The notes below the pieces were generated by a model. It was not told the origin of the DNA. It made no database searches and was given only the letters and a program-made list of their open reading frames with translations. Shown piece after piece: positions 34,790 through 43,339 of a stretch of 64,000 bases of DNA; positions within the stretch are counted from its first letter, which is position 1, and each line of letters starts with the position of its first letter. This DNA is from JAIOSM01 sp964593725. GTDB taxonomy: Bacteria; Desulfobacterota; Desulfobacteria; Desulfobacterales; Desulfobacteraceae. The stretch lies in assembly GCA_964593725.1 (NCBI GenBank), contig CAZQJS010000006.1, positions 24,167 through 88,166 of the forward strand, written 5' to 3'. The translations under genes and the position numbers were made by a program.

Positions 34790-34993
34790 TGCCTGCCTTC
34801 CATATGTTTTTTCTTCAGATTAACAGAGACAATATCGTAATTCCGGTAATTATCATATCAATAATATTAAAGGTTGTCAATGATATAACTATTTAATTTT
34901 ATTATAAAATACTATTGATATTAATTACAGGCAATGTTATATTCCAAACCATATTTTCCAACTTGTTTTAAATATACTGATAAGGATAACAGT

Positions 34994-36340
34994 GTGCCCA
35001 TGGGGAAAAAATCAAAAGCAAAGCTCATTACAGGTGATATTGGGAAAACTCTTTTTAAAATGACCCTGCCCATGCTCATGGGCATATTTGGAATGATCTT
35101 TTTTAATCTTGTAGACACCTGTTTTGTAGGTATTCTTGGGGTTGATGAGCTTGCTGCCATCAGCTTTACATTCCCTGTTGTAATGATTGTCATGAGCATA
35201 GCCATGGGACTTGGAATAGGTGCTTCATCTGTCATTGCACGGGAAATCGGAAATGGAAATATGGACCGGGTCAAACAATACACAACCGATGTTTTGATCC
35301 TTGCCTTTATCATTGTTATTTTCCTGGTTATTCCAGGGCTTTTAACCATCAATCCACTGTTCCGGTTACTAGGGGCAAAACAGGAACTGATACCTTTAAT
35401 CAGGGACTATATGGTCATATGGTACACAGGTGTACCCTTTATTGTCATTCCCATGGTAAGCAACCATGTTATCAGGTCAACCGGGGACACAAAATCGCCT
35501 GCAATTATTATGATGGTTGCCGTGGTTGTAAATATGATCATGGACCCTTTATTAATATTCGGCATTGGTCCATTCCCAAGGCTTGAACTTAAGGGTGCAG
35601 CTATTGCCACCCTTATTGCAAGGGCATGTGTAATGGTTTTTGCCTTTTATATACTGCATAAAAGAGAAAGATTAATAGCCTTTAAACTGCCTTCATTAAA
35701 AATGCTGTTTAAGTCATGGGGCAAAATACTTTATGTGGCAGTCCCGACATCTTTTACAAATCTCATATCACCTGTCACCCTTGCAGTGCTGACCATGCTG
35801 GTTGCAGATTATGGGAAAAATGCAGTTGCAGCCTTTGGAGTGACATCAAGGATTGAAATGTTTTTTCTTGCTGTATTAATGGCTCTTTCCGTCATTATGG
35901 GTCCCTTTACAGGTCAAAACTACGGAGCAAAAAAATATGACCGGATCATTAAAGCCATCTATTTAAGTTTTAACTTTGCCTTTATCTATGGATTTATTGT
36001 CATGGTTTTGCTGATTTTTCTTGCAAAACCCATTGCCTCCATCTTTACTGACAACCAGGAGGTGATCCTGAAAACACAGCTTTTTCTGATAATTCTTTCT
36101 GCAAGTTTTGGTGCAAATGGTGTGATTAAAATTGCAGGTTCCTGTTTTAATGCCATTAACAAACCTTTATACGCTTTTATGCTCATTATGTTTCAAATGG
36201 TAATTCTTCTCATTCCAATGGCATTTGCAGGTTCAAAACTGTTTGGTCTGAAAGGAATATTTGCAGCATGCGTTCTTGCACATATCATATCCGGTGTTTC
36301 AGCATATTTTTCCACTAAAAAATTAATTATTCCAGGGTAA
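34994..36340 (+). CDS. MATE-family multidrug/cation efflux transporter
   Basis: About 448 residues with 12 helices. Start chosen at GTG 34994, 7 bases after AAGGA; an ATG two codons on is equally possible, and a far upstream ATG at 34934 has no ribosome site. MATE signatures: GDIGKTLFKMTLPMLMG, VDTCFVGILGVDELAA, GLGIGASSVIAREIGNG, and in the second half GPFTGQNYGAKKYDRI and CFNAINKPLYAFML. It uses a Na+ or H+ gradient to export compounds. Isolated gene. Confidence 0.9.
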   Translation: MPMGKKSKAKLITGDIGKTLFKMTLPMLMGIFGMIFFNLVDTCFVGILGVDELAAISFTFPVVMIVMSIAMGLGIGASSVIAREIGNGNMDRVKQYTTDVLILAFIIVIFLVIPGLLTINPLFRLLGAKQELIPLIRDYMVIWYTGVPFIVIPMVSNHVIRSTGDTKSPAIIMMVAVVVNMIMDPLLIFGIGPFPRLELKGAAIATLIARACVMVFAFYILHKRERLIAFKLPSLKMLFKSWGKILYVAVPTSFTNLISPVTLAVLTMLVADYGKNAVAAFGVTSRIEMFFLAVLMALSVIMGPFTGQNYGAKKYDRIIKAIYLSFNFAFIYGFIVMVLLIFLAKPIASIFTDNQEVILKTQLFLIILSASFGANGVIKIAGSCFNAINKPLYAFMLIMFQMVILLIPMAFAGSKLFGLKGIFAACVLAHIISGVSAYFSTKKLIIPG

Positions 36341-36392
36341 AAACAGGTGAAAGGCAGGATGGAAAGATTGGCAGAAGAGCTATATTCAAAAA

Positions 36393-37340
36393 TTACATTT
36401 TCATCTCTTTGATACCTTCATAAATTGTGGGATATTTCAACTCCGGCACAAGTTCAGACCTGAAACGGGAAGTATCACCATAATAGGACACCCGCCCAAT
36501 ATCAATGAAATCCTTTGTCAATGGACTTTTAACACCAAATACTGCTGATATGAACTCAAATACTTTTGCTGCTGAATAGATGAGCCATAACGGCATATTC
36601 CATGGTTTTCCACATCCCCATACACCACAGGCAAATTCAAGAAATGACTGCAATGTATCATCACCCTCATCACCCACATGGTAAATGCCCCTGGCACTCT
36701 CTTTCCTGATTGCAGCAACAACAGCCCTTACAAAATCAGTTTTGGAAATCAGATGAATTTCAGTCTGTTTTTTCCAGACACCGAGCATGTGCCTCTTTGC
36801 AAACCATTCTGCTGCATCAACCATGAGAACACCTTTTCCATACACCATTGAAACCCTGAGACAAACCGGATTTTCAACCTCCTGAAAAAGATATCTCTCC
36901 TCTTCAAGTCTTGTCTTTGCATGTATGGACAGAGGTTTGCCGTCAAGGGTTCCCTTTGCAGGCTGTTTTCTTGAAGATGCGCCTTCAACATGGGGAAAAC
37001 TTATTAATATGATCTTTTTTATCTGTTTACGCTTTGCAACTGAGACAAGATTTTTAAAATACTTAATATTAGTTTCAAAGAGGAATTTTTCCGGATTTGC
37101 TTTAAACAACACTCCTGCAAAATGCACAATTATATCTGCACCATCAAGACAGGCATACAAAGTATCAGGGCAGGCAAGGTCTGCATTTCTCACCTCAACC
37201 CTTTTACTTTGTCTTAATTCTGGCAATATCTCTTTTTTGTGCTGCATCAAAATAAGGTTCAGGTCTTTTTCCTGATTCAATATATGTAAAGCAGCCAGGC
37301 TGCCCAAATTCCCTGCAGCACCTGTAATCAAAATATTCAT
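36393..37340 (-). CDS. NAD(P)-dependent epimerase/dehydratase (extended SDR)
   Basis: 315 residues. Rossmann start MNILITGAAGNLGSLAALHI (GxxGxxG), DLACPDTLYACLDGADIIVH, HFAGVLFK. The active site is atypical: the usual YxxxK seems displaced, a possible equivalent being SIHAKTRLEEERYL, so catalysis is uncertain. C-terminal region SRGIYHVGDEGDD-like (here ARGIYHVGDEGDD) fits sugar-nucleotide or NmrA-like members. Follows ybaK by 5 bases and is probably cotranscribed. Confidence 0.82.
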   Translation of the reverse strand: MNILITGAAGNLGSLAALHILNQEKDLNLILMQHKKEILPELRQSKRVEVRNADLACPDTLYACLDGADIIVHFAGVLFKANPEKFLFETNIKYFKNLVSVAKRKQIKKIILISFPHVEGASSRKQPAKGTLDGKPLSIHAKTRLEEERYLFQEVENPVCLRVSMVYGKGVLMVDAAEWFAKRHMLGVWKKQTEIHLISKTDFVRAVVAAIRKESARGIYHVGDEGDDTLQSFLEFACGVWGCGKPWNMPLWLIYSAAKVFEFISAVFGVKSPLTKDFIDIGRVSYYGDTSRFRSELVPELKYPTIYEGIKEMKM

Positions 37341-37345
37341 AATTC

Positions 37346-37813
37346 TTATTTACATATTTCTGCAAATTCCCCTTTAGTAAGTTCCTTTAAATCCTGTGGT
37401 TTTAATTCAATTTCAACTCCTCTGCGGCCTGCACTGACAAATATTGTGCTGTATTTACGGGCAGAAGAATCAATTATAGTTTTAAGCTTATTTTTTTGTC
37501 CCAGAGGGCTTACACCGCCTAAAACATAGCCTGTTGCCCTTTTCACATCTGAAGATTCTGCCATTTGAGCCCTTTTTGTTCCCATTGCCTTTGCAATGCG
37601 TTTCATATTAAGCATGGCTGATACAGGGACTATTCCGACACCAAGTTCCTTTCCATCAAGATTCACCACCAGGGTCTTAAACACCCGGTTCTGTGATACT
37701 CCCATCTTTCCGGCTGCTTCAACACCATATGATTTTGCCGATGGTTCATGATGATACTCATGAACTTTATAAAATATACCTGCCTTGTTAACAATATTAA
37801 TGCAGGGAGTCAT
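37346..37813 (-). CDS. ybaK: Cys-tRNA(Pro)/Cys-tRNA(Cys) deacylase YbaK
   Basis: 155 residues of the YbaK/EbsC family, which removes mis-attached cysteine from tRNA-Pro. Motifs: YHEYHHEPSAKSYG-like start (KVHEYHHEPSAKSYGVEAA), VFKTLVVNLDGKELGVGIVP, the family Lys in MKRIAKAMGTKRAQMA, and GYVLGGVSPLGQKNKLKTII. Complete and of normal length. Confidence 0.92.
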   Translation of the reverse strand: MTPCINIVNKAGIFYKVHEYHHEPSAKSYGVEAAGKMGVSQNRVFKTLVVNLDGKELGVGIVPVSAMLNMKRIAKAMGTKRAQMAESSDVKRATGYVLGGVSPLGQKNKLKTIIDSSARKYSTIFVSAGRRGVEIELKPQDLKELTKGEFAEICK

Positions 37814-37911
37814 AAATTTTCAATCCTTTTTATTTGAACAACCTGAACAAGCCGGAATTAGAAAGTGTTCATAACATCCAGGCAGTAGCATTGACTATCA
37901 TATCCTGGATA

Positions 37912-39015
37912 TCAGATGCCCATCATGATCTTATGAATCAAATGAGTTCTGTTTCTGGCCGAGGTTTTGGCAAAAATGTTTTTTAAATGATTTTTGACTG
38001 TTCCTTCACTTATAAACAGATCATTGGCAATTTCAAGATTTGTGTATCCTTTATGTATATATGAAACTATCTCGATCTCTCTTTTTGTTAAATTATACTT
38101 ATCTTCCAGAAATACCGCATTGATATCAAGGCAATTACACTCATCCTCCAGGGTGACAACAAAAAAATCCATGGTGCTTCCAGATGTCTCTTTATCCAGA
38201 AAATGGCATTTGACACGATAACTTTCGCATAGGCTCACTGATAATACTCTCTCTTTAAACAAAAAAGGCATGCCTGGATTAAGCCTGCAGTCATCACTGA
38301 TAATATCTGGTACAAGACATTTGGAACTTGCAGAAGACTCAAATGGGGCAAATTTTTTCAAAAGACGTGAGCAGACCTGCTCTGCTCTGATATTTGAAAA
38401 GATATATTTTCTTGTGGCATCCAATAGAATAATTCCAATGGATTTATTACCATGCATCATTTTGAACAGATCTTTAGTTTTATCTATTTCTTCTTTTAAG
38501 CTTAATCTTTCAAATGCAGCTGTAAGCTGGCCTGCAATGATGTCACCCATGAATAGAAATTTTTTATCAAAACTTTTCTTAAATGACCTGTGCATGCCAA
38601 GCACACCTTTAAGCCTGCCGTTCTGCTTAATATAAACAGCCATCTGTCGATGTATGTTTTGCGGCTTTATGAAATCATTATAGTATTCTGTCCTGTGAAA
38701 ATCTGATACAGGAATAAGTTGTTCCATTGAAACCGATGTCTTTTTAAGGGAGGACAGATTAACAGGGTCAAATGGATTTTGTTTAAAATAGTATGATTTA
38801 TAGGGCAGAAAAAATTGATTCTGTATATCCATCCAGACAGGGTCAATCATCATTTTTTCATTATTGGTCAGCCAGAATATGGTAGAGGTTGATTTAAAAG
38901 CCCTGTGCACATGGTTCACCACACGCCGGCGCATTTTGTCCGAACTCTTTGACTCGTTTGCAAGCCTTGAAACTGCATTAAGATCTGCAATATTTTTTGA
39001 GCTTAATGAAATCAT
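37912..39015 (-). CDS. LuxR-family transcriptional regulator with PAS/GAF-like N-terminus
   Basis: 367 residues. The C-terminal helix-turn-helix is a clear LuxR/GerE domain: YNLTKREIEIVSYIHKGYTN, LEIANDLFISEGTVKNHLKN, IFAKTSARNRTHLIHKI. The N-terminal 190 residues look like a sensory (GAF/PAS-like) domain, with FFLPYKSYYFKQNPFDPVNL and MAVYIKQNGRLKGVLGMHRS. No receiver Asp, so ligand- or redox-controlled rather than phosphorylated. No ribosome site is evident. Alone on the minus strand, with no obvious target nearby. Confidence 0.85.
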   Translation of the reverse strand: MISLSSKNIADLNAVSRLANESKSSDKMRRRVVNHVHRAFKSTSTIFWLTNNEKMMIDPVWMDIQNQFFLPYKSYYFKQNPFDPVNLSSLKKTSVSMEQLIPVSDFHRTEYYNDFIKPQNIHRQMAVYIKQNGRLKGVLGMHRSFKKSFDKKFLFMGDIIAGQLTAAFERLSLKEEIDKTKDLFKMMHGNKSIGIILLDATRKYIFSNIRAEQVCSRLLKKFAPFESSASSKCLVPDIISDDCRLNPGMPFLFKERVLSVSLCESYRVKCHFLDKETSGSTMDFFVVTLEDECNCLDINAVFLEDKYNLTKREIEIVSYIHKGYTNLEIANDLFISEGTVKNHLKNIFAKTSARNRTHLIHKIMMGI

Positions 39016-39060
39016 AATTTGTTAATATTAACCGTTCAATCAGGACACAGCCAAAACAAC

Positions 39061-39177
39061 TCAGCTCCTGAAAGGTATTCCGCCAATCTGCTTTGCATAA
39101 AGTGCCAGGCAAAACAGTACCAGTAAAACAATTACCAGAACAATTCTTCCCCAGGCTGTGTAACGGATGATCTTCAG
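39061..39177 (-). other. Possible 38-residue single-helix membrane peptide without a standard start
   Basis: Reading down from a CTG at 39177 gives LKIIRYTAWGRIVLVIVLLV then LFCLALYAKQIGGIPFRS and TGA at 39061. This is a convincing transmembrane helix with flanking charges, but no ATG, GTG or TTG lies in frame between the upstream TAA and the helix. An ATG (MDKNT) in another frame sits about 20 bases upstream, so a small frameshift or a CTG start are the possibilities. It may be a broken or unconventional small gene; the gap between 39015 and 39216 holds nothing else. Confidence 0.3.
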
Positions 39178-39215
39178 ATGATTGTATTTTTATCCATAAC
39201 ATACTATGAACATAA

Positions 39216-39953
39216 TTATAATTCATCAAGCAGAGCAGCCTTTTTATTTTCATACTCTTCCTGGGTTATTAAACCCTTGTCAAGAAGCTTTTGCAAAAGT
39301 ATCAATTTTTCTTCCAATCTTGCATCACTGTTCTGATTTCCGGATTCTGAACCGCTGTCCTGGGTCTTAACAATTTCAGGGCCTGTCCTGCCCCTGCTGT
39401 TGAATTTAACTATTTTTCTCCTTCTGGAATTTATAAAATAAACCCAGGTATTATTGTCAAGATCCGGAGTGTCTCTTTCTATGGGATAACCATAGCTGAC
39501 AAGTACAGCCTCCTTACTCATACCATCTACAATCTCACCGTTTTTAATGGCATTTATTTCAGTTTCAGTCATGCCTGCTGTTAACTCTTCAAAGGACTTT
39601 GGTGTAAATGTTTTTTTCAGATAGTCCTGAATAGCTACCCCCGGATGGAACCTTAAAATAAAGTGCATTCTATGCTTTTTCTTATCAGGCAGGGTTTTAA
39701 ATAAAACATGTTGGGGGTACAGCTGGTTACTGCTTTGGGGTTGATTATCAAAAATCAGGGGTGGATTTTTGACTTCAGTACCAGCAGGAATCATCTTTCT
39801 TCCACCCTTGAAATTAATAAATGCATTATTATATCCACTCCATTTCCAAATATTGTAAGCAGTATAAAGCTTGTCTTCTGCCTGGCAGTTAAAAAAACCC
39901 ATGGATAGAAAAACAAATATAATTAATACAATTTTTAAACAGTTTCGCATCAT
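39216..39953 (-). CDS. Exported protein with C-terminal SHOCT domain
   Basis: 245 residues from the ATGATG at 39953, preceded by GGGAGGTG; an upstream start at 39989 would spoil the signal peptide (RNCLKIVLIIFVFLSMGFFN, cleavage before CQAEDK; a Cys at that point might even make it a lipoprotein). The middle (IVDGMSKEAVLVSYGYP, WVYFINSRRRKIVKFN) resembles the SmpA/BamE pattern. The C-terminus KLILLQKLLDKGLITQEEYE, then NKKAALLDEL, is a SHOCT domain (short C-terminal oligomerisation motif). Function unknown; probably periplasmic or membrane-attached. Confidence 0.75.
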   Translation of the reverse strand: MMRNCLKIVLIIFVFLSMGFFNCQAEDKLYTAYNIWKWSGYNNAFINFKGGRKMIPAGTEVKNPPLIFDNQPQSSNQLYPQHVLFKTLPDKKKHRMHFILRFHPGVAIQDYLKKTFTPKSFEELTAGMTETEINAIKNGEIVDGMSKEAVLVSYGYPIERDTPDLDNNTWVYFINSRRRKIVKFNSRGRTGPEIVKTQDSGSESGNQNSDARLEEKLILLQKLLDKGLITQEEYENKKAALLDEL

Positions 39954-40073
39954 TTGCACCTCCCTGGCCATTTTTAATATTAAAAACAATATATTACAAA
40001 AAAAATATTATATAAAAAGATATATTATACAATCAAAATGGAATATTCAAGGAAATTTAAAGCAGCTGAATGC

Positions 40074-40101
40074 TTGACAATGTGTTAAGATTAAATATAA
40101 C
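40074..40101 (+). promoter_or_regulatory. Putative sigma-70 promoter for the MaoC-like gene
   Basis: TTGACA (40074-40079), 16-base spacer, TATAAC (40096-40101), about 46 bases before the ATG at 40148. Confidence 0.5.
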
Positions 40102-40147
40102 AGTTTAGGTAAAGAAATTTAAAAAAACAGGTCAAAAAATTTAAAAT

Positions 40148-41053
40148 ATGTCAACACCTGAATCAATTGAACTTAAGGAACCCGGGCAGACAATCGTACT
40201 TGGCAAAGATCCCTTTATGCCCGTTGTTCTTGCAAAAGGTCTTTTTCTATCTTTGCTCCGGCCCTCTGTTGACTCCTTAAACAGGATCTGTTTTACAAAA
40301 TATTCTTCATCCCTTAATAATATTAAACTCGACCCAAAGAAAATTGCCGTGTTCAGGAAGATCTGCTGCTTTGACCGGGATATTAAAACAGTTCCCATGC
40401 TTTATTTACAATCCCTTTTTATCGGTCAATTTGGAAAGTATATCACATCACCCTTTTTCCCCCTTTTACCCCTGGGGCTTATTCATATAGAGCAGAGCAT
40501 TTCCCAGACAAGGAGCATAAATCCAGATGAAATCCTTAATACCAGATTCAGACTGGATAAAACAGATATTGACCCAAAGGGGCTTAAAATTAAATTTCTC
40601 CTTGAAATAAAAAGCGGGCCAGAACTTGTATGGCAGGGTGTTACAACAATACTGTGCAAAAGTAAAAAATATAAAAAAAAGATGAGAAATAAAGATGTCA
40701 AACCCCTTGCTCCCTTTACGACCATTGATGTACCCGGAAATATCGGACGACAATATGCAAAGGTATCAGGTGATTATAACCCCCACCACCTTGCATCTTT
40801 TTTTGCAAAATTATTTGGATTTAAAAAGGCCATTGCCCATGGCATGTGGAGCCTTGCGAGATCTGTTGCCGGCATGGAAAAACATTTTCCTGGAAAAGAG
40901 GTTTTTTCGGTGTCAGCTTCCTTTAAGCAGCCGATCTTTATCCCTGGCAAAGCTTTATTGGCAGTAAAGCAGGATAAAAATGACATCACATTTGAACTCA
41001 GAAATAATATTACAAAGAGACCACATATTACCGGTATTGCCCGGATTCAATAG
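40148..41053 (+). CDS. MaoC-like dehydratase-family protein
   Basis: 301 residues. The C-terminal half is a MaoC/R-hydratase hotdog: YAKVSGDYNPHHLASFFAKL with the catalytic Asp and His, then KAIAHGMWSLARSVAG and SFKQPIFIPGKALLAV. The N-terminal half (residues 1-170) is a likely second, degenerate hotdog (RFRLDKTDIDPKGLKIKFLL), as in two-domain fatty-acid hydratases and Rv0216-like proteins. It may hydrate trans-2-enoyl-CoA or enoyl thioesters. A promoter is visible upstream; the EamA gene follows. Confidence 0.82.
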   Translation: MSTPESIELKEPGQTIVLGKDPFMPVVLAKGLFLSLLRPSVDSLNRICFTKYSSSLNNIKLDPKKIAVFRKICCFDRDIKTVPMLYLQSLFIGQFGKYITSPFFPLLPLGLIHIEQSISQTRSINPDEILNTRFRLDKTDIDPKGLKIKFLLEIKSGPELVWQGVTTILCKSKKYKKKMRNKDVKPLAPFTTIDVPGNIGRQYAKVSGDYNPHHLASFFAKLFGFKKAIAHGMWSLARSVAGMEKHFPGKEVFSVSASFKQPIFIPGKALLAVKQDKNDITFELRNNITKRPHITGIARIQ

Positions 41054-41079
41054 AGATATTATATAAAAGGAAACAGACA

Positions 41080-41970
41080 ATAAGATCAGACAGAAAAAAA
41101 TTACTTCTCGCCTATGCTCTTCTCTCCTTTGCAGTGTTCAACTGGGCCATCAATACTGTCATTGCCAGGGGAATTATTTATGAAATCAGGCCCATGGCCC
41201 TCTCTTTTTTCAGATGGTTAAGCGCTCTTATTGTTATTCTGCCCTTTTTTCCTGGCCATCTTAAAAAGGACTTTTCAAAAATACAGGCAAACTTGAAATT
41301 CCTTTTTATCTTATCTGTTTTCAGTGTTGCAGCTTATAATTCAATACTATATATCGGGGCAAGATATACCAGTGCGACAAACATTGCCCTGGTTGGAGCG
41401 ACCATGCCCGGGATAACGATTATTCTTGCCTGGGCCATTAACAGGGAAAAGCCTGGTATCCTTAAAACCTGGGGAGCAGTAATCTCCCTTGCCGGAATGC
41501 TGGCTATTATTGCCAAGGGCTCCTTTGAAGTTTTATCAGAATTTAAATTCAACCCGGGAGATGTTTTGATTATTCTTGCAATTTTAAGCTGGGCAATTTA
41601 CTCGGTTTTACTGCGGAAAAAAGAGATGGACATTCATCCGGTATCACTATTAACCGTTCTGATTATCATGGGCAGTTTATGCATCTTCCCTTTTTATTTG
41701 TGGGAGTATAAAGTCTTTGGCGGTTTTGAATTTACTCCAACCATATTTTTCATCTTTCTTTTTCTGGGTATTTTTCCGTCGGTTCTATCCTATATCTCAT
41801 GGAATCTCGGAGTCAAAACAGCAGGCTCTGGCAGTGCTTCAATTTTCATGTATCTTCTGCCTGTATTCACTTCAGTTATAGCCTTTTTCTTTCTTGGCGA
41901 GACCCTTCTGACATATCATATTCTTGGCGGTATCCTTATTCTGACAGGTCTCATAATCTCATCGGTATAG
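41080..41970 (+). CDS. EamA/DMT-superfamily transporter
   Basis: About 296 residues in ten helices arranged as two EamA repeats: VFNWAINTVIARGIIYEIRP, SATNIALVGATMPGITIIL, LSWAIYSVLLRKKEMDIHPV, GVKTAGSGSASIFMYLLPVF and FLGETLLTYHILGGILILTG. The only standard start (GTG, 41134) lies inside the first helix; continuing back, the frame reads RSDRKKLLLAYALLSFAVFN, a normal N-terminus, with no ATG, GTG or TTG back to the preceding stop at 41005. An ATA at 41080, 9 bases after AAAAGG, is the best candidate start. Substrate unknown; many are metabolite exporters. Confidence 0.82.
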   Translation: MRSDRKKLLLAYALLSFAVFNWAINTVIARGIIYEIRPMALSFFRWLSALIVILPFFPGHLKKDFSKIQANLKFLFILSVFSVAAYNSILYIGARYTSATNIALVGATMPGITIILAWAINREKPGILKTWGAVISLAGMLAIIAKGSFEVLSEFKFNPGDVLIILAILSWAIYSVLLRKKEMDIHPVSLLTVLIIMGSLCIFPFYLWEYKVFGGFEFTPTIFFIFLFLGIFPSVLSYISWNLGVKTAGSGSASIFMYLLPVFTSVIAFFFLGETLLTYHILGGILILTGLIISSV

Positions 41971-42114
41971 TTCTGTTTTTTTGCCTTGACTTCATGGATA
42001 TTCCTATCATAAACTCTAATCTGATAAAAAGACAGGCTTCTTTTAAAAGGCAATACAGGTTAGTTTAAAGTAGGAAATTATAAATAATTCAAACAGTGAA
42101 AAAGGAGATTTTGC

Positions 42115-43269
42115 ATGGAAGATGACAACAGACGAAAATTCATTAAAAATGTTGGAATCGGGGCTGCTGCCCTTGGAACAGTAGGAATTGGCATGCTCAC
42201 CGGTTGCAAAAACGAGGCACAGAAACCAGCTGCAAAAAAAGAAAAAGCTGCAGCCAGTCCTGCACCGGCAAAACCTGAAGTTATTGAATGGAAGATGGTT
42301 ACTACATGGCCGCCTCACTTTCCAATGCTTGGCGAAGGAGCTGACAATCTTTCCAAATGGGTGGATGAAATGAGTAACGGCAGATTAAAAATCAAAGTTT
42401 ACGGTGGTGGTGAGCTTGTTCCTCCCCTTGGAGTTTTTGATGCCGTAAGCCAGGGAACTGCACAGATGGGCCATGGAGCATCATATTACTGGGCAGGCAA
42501 AGTCCCTGCTGCTCAATTCTTTGCAGCTGTTCCCTTTGGATTCAATGCCCAGTCCTTAAACTCATGGATATATTCCGGAGGCGGCATGGCGCTTTGGGAA
42601 GAAGCTTATAAACCGTTTAATGTAAAGCCCTTTGTTGCAGGTAACACAGGCGTGCAAATGGGTGGCTGGTTCAATAAAGAGATAAAGACCATGGATGATT
42701 TTAAAGGCCTTAAAATGAGAATTCCCGGCCTTGGCGGAAAAGTCCTTGCAAAGGCTGGCGGCAATGTAATCAATGTTGCAGGCGGTGAGATATTTACAAA
42801 TCTTGAACGGGGAGTTATTGATGCAACTGAATGGGTCGGCCCCTTTCATGATCTTAAAATGGGTTTTTATAAAGCTGCCAAATACTATTACTCTCCTGGC
42901 TGGCATGAACCTGGAACTGCTCTGGAAGCAATGGTTAACCTTGATGCCTGGAATAAACTGCCCGATGATCTTAAGGCAATAGTTGAAACTGCAACCTACA
43001 GAAGTAATTTATGGATGCTTTCTGAATTTGAGGCTAAAAACAATGCAGCGCTTAAGACACTTATTAATGAGCATAATGTTGAACCAAGGCTTTTCCCCGA
43101 GCCTGTTCTGAAAACATTGAAAAAATTATCCGGGGAAGTTCTGGAAGAGCTTGCTGCTTCAGATCCAATGAGCAGGAAAGTATATGACTCATTCCTGGAT
43201 TTCCAGAAAAATATCTTTGAATGGAATAAGATAACTGAAGAGCCCTACCAGAAATTAAAATATCTTTAA
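42115..43269 (+). CDS. dctP: TRAP transporter substrate-binding protein (DctP family)
   Basis: 384 residues. Twin-arginine motif NRRKFIKNVG followed by a lipobox-like GMLTGCKNEAQKP, so it is probably Tat-exported and lipidated. The mature part carries DctP features: WKMVTTWPPHFPMLGEGAD, LKMRIPGLGGKVLAKAGGN, with the conserved Arg that binds a carboxylate, and GVIDATEWVGPFHDLKMGFY. The DATEWVGP pattern resembles the 2-oxo-acid/mannitol-type TakP group, so a keto-acid or carboxylate ligand is likely. The matching permease genes lie just downstream but on the opposite strand. Confidence 0.92.
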   Translation: MEDDNRRKFIKNVGIGAAALGTVGIGMLTGCKNEAQKPAAKKEKAAASPAPAKPEVIEWKMVTTWPPHFPMLGEGADNLSKWVDEMSNGRLKIKVYGGGELVPPLGVFDAVSQGTAQMGHGASYYWAGKVPAAQFFAAVPFGFNAQSLNSWIYSGGGMALWEEAYKPFNVKPFVAGNTGVQMGGWFNKEIKTMDDFKGLKMRIPGLGGKVLAKAGGNVINVAGGEIFTNLERGVIDATEWVGPFHDLKMGFYKAAKYYYSPGWHEPGTALEAMVNLDAWNKLPDDLKAIVETATYRSNLWMLSEFEAKNNAALKTLINEHNVEPRLFPEPVLKTLKKLSGEVLEELAASDPMSRKVYDSFLDFQKNIFEWNKITEEPYQKLKYL

Positions 43270-43294
43270 TTTCTAACATTATTATTTGACTTTT

Positions 43295-43327
43295 AAGGCT
43301 GGAAAACTTTTTTCCAGCCTTTTTTTC
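43295..43327 (+). terminator. Rho-independent terminator after dctP
   Basis: AAGGCTGGAAA (43295-43305) pairs perfectly with TTTCCAGCCTT (43311-43321) and a T tract runs to 43326. It separates dctP from the convergent dctMQ genes. Confidence 0.88.
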
Positions 43328-43339
43328 TGCACCATGATT

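Noticed and set aside
38978..39253. 91-residue minus-strand frame between the LuxR and SHOCT genes
   Set aside because: Cys-rich low-quality sequence overlapping real genes at both ends; the small helix frame at 39061-39177 in another frame looks more protein-like.
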